Below, piece by piece: positions 5,581-6,037 of a stretch of DNA of 6,037 nucleotides; positions within the stretch are counted from its first letter, which is position 1, and each line of letters starts with the position of its first letter. The stretch spans positions 1 through 6,037 of the forward strand of contig JALNXR010000134.1 of the NCBI GenBank assembly GCA_023230265.1, in the 5' to 3' direction. Made by a program: the position numbers and the translations under genes. The notes beneath the pieces were generated by a model, which was not told the DNA's origin, did no database searches, and saw only the letters and a program-made list of their open reading frames with translations. The DNA comes from Bacteroidales bacterium. GTDB taxonomy: Bacteria > Bacteroidota > Bacteroidia > Bacteroidales > UBA932.

Positions 5581-6037
5581 AAAATTGATCCTTATCACCG
5601 GTCCTACTGCCTCCGGTAAAAGCGACCTGGCAGTGGAGATTGCCCTCAAAGAGGGTTCTCCCGTTATCTCCTGTGATTCAAGACAAATATACCGTGAACT
5701 AAGAATTGGCACAGCACCTCCCACACCGGCCCAATTACTGGCTGTCAGACACTATTTTATATTTTCCCATACAGTGATGGATCACTATACCGCCGGCAGG
5801 TATGAGACCGAAGCACTCTCCCTTTTGGATAAATTATTTGTTGACCACGACACTTTGGTAATGGCCGGCGGCTCAGGACTCTATGTCGACGCTGTTTGCA
5901 AGGGTATAGACAATGTCCCGCCACCGGATCACCAACTGAGGGAACAGTTAACAGAGCGTCTTAAAAATGAAGGAATTGAATCTTTGCGCAGAGAGCTTGC
6001 CATACTTGACAGGGAGAGTTATGACTCTATAGATATT
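5564..6037 (+). CDS. miaA: tRNA dimethylallyltransferase, C-terminus cut by window edge
   Basis: Transfers a dimethylallyl group from DMAPP to N6 of A37 in tRNAs that read codons starting with U, which improves codon-anticodon pairing. It was translated by hand from the ATG at 5564-5566; 158 residues are visible with the frame open at the right edge, about half of a typical 300-residue MiaA. Motifs: the P-loop GPTASGKS at 13-20, CDSRQIYRELRIGTA at 37-51 with the catalytic-region Asp38, and AGGSGLYVDAV at 101-111. The usual histidine pair is His63-Tyr64, followed by FIF, as I recall in Bacteroidetes homologues. There are two tandem ATGs (5564 and 5567), and either may start the protein. The start lies inside the preceding gene, 17 or 14 bases before its end, with no separate Shine-Dalgarno sequence. 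Confidence 0.95.
   Translation, partial: MMHRNKKLILITGPTASGKSDLAVEIALKEGSPVISCDSRQIYRELRIGTAPPTPAQLLAVRHYFIFSHTVMDHYTAGRYETEALSLLDKLFVDHDTLVMAGGSGLYVDAVCKGIDNVPPPDHQLREQLTERLKNEGIESLRRELAILDRESYDSIDI

Overview
The window looks like chromosomal DNA from a member of the Bacteroidetes, probably Bacteroidales. The protein sequences point there: a SerA with the clade-type GIHAFGNVG nucleotide loop, a short LuxC-type acyl-CoA reductase of about 344 residues, and a pRiA4b ORF-3/'TnpR passenger' family gene directly before miaA. The start regions agree, because most genes lack a clear Shine-Dalgarno sequence. Several gaps also carry matches to the Bacteroidetes promoter consensus TTTG-N19-TAnnTTTG. 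Base composition is moderate, somewhat AT-rich by eye. All assignments come from reading the sequence and recalling protein families; no database search was run.

The left two thirds (1-4008) is a run of five genes on the minus strand. In transcription order they are yigZ (IMPACT family), pyrB, pyrI, serC and serA, which is cut by the left edge. yigZ-pyrB-pyrI look co-transcribed, with gaps of 39 and 2 bases. serC-serA (16-base gap) follow after a 97-base spacer that holds a candidate promoter of their own. PyrB and PyrI form aspartate carbamoyltransferase, the committed step of pyrimidine synthesis. SerA and SerC catalyse the first two steps of serine synthesis from 3-phosphoglycerate.

Positions 4009-4052 separate this block from a plus-strand block. 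This 44-base gap appears to hold two face-to-face promoters occupying the same 35 bases, one for each direction. The plus-strand promoter sits so close to its gene that the mRNA may be almost leaderless.

The right third (4053-6037) is a plus-strand run: a LuxC-type acyl-CoA reductase, a small acidic-tailed protein of the pRiA4b ORF-3 family, and miaA (tRNA dimethylallyltransferase), cut by the right edge. The last two overlap by 17 bases.

The genes are mostly housekeeping. I found no mobile element, CRISPR array, RNA gene or clear rho-independent terminator, and no gene-free stretch over 98 bases. The points most worth a second look are the SerA active-site deviations, the bidirectional promoter, the orphan acyl-CoA reductase and the uncharacterised protein coupled to miaA.
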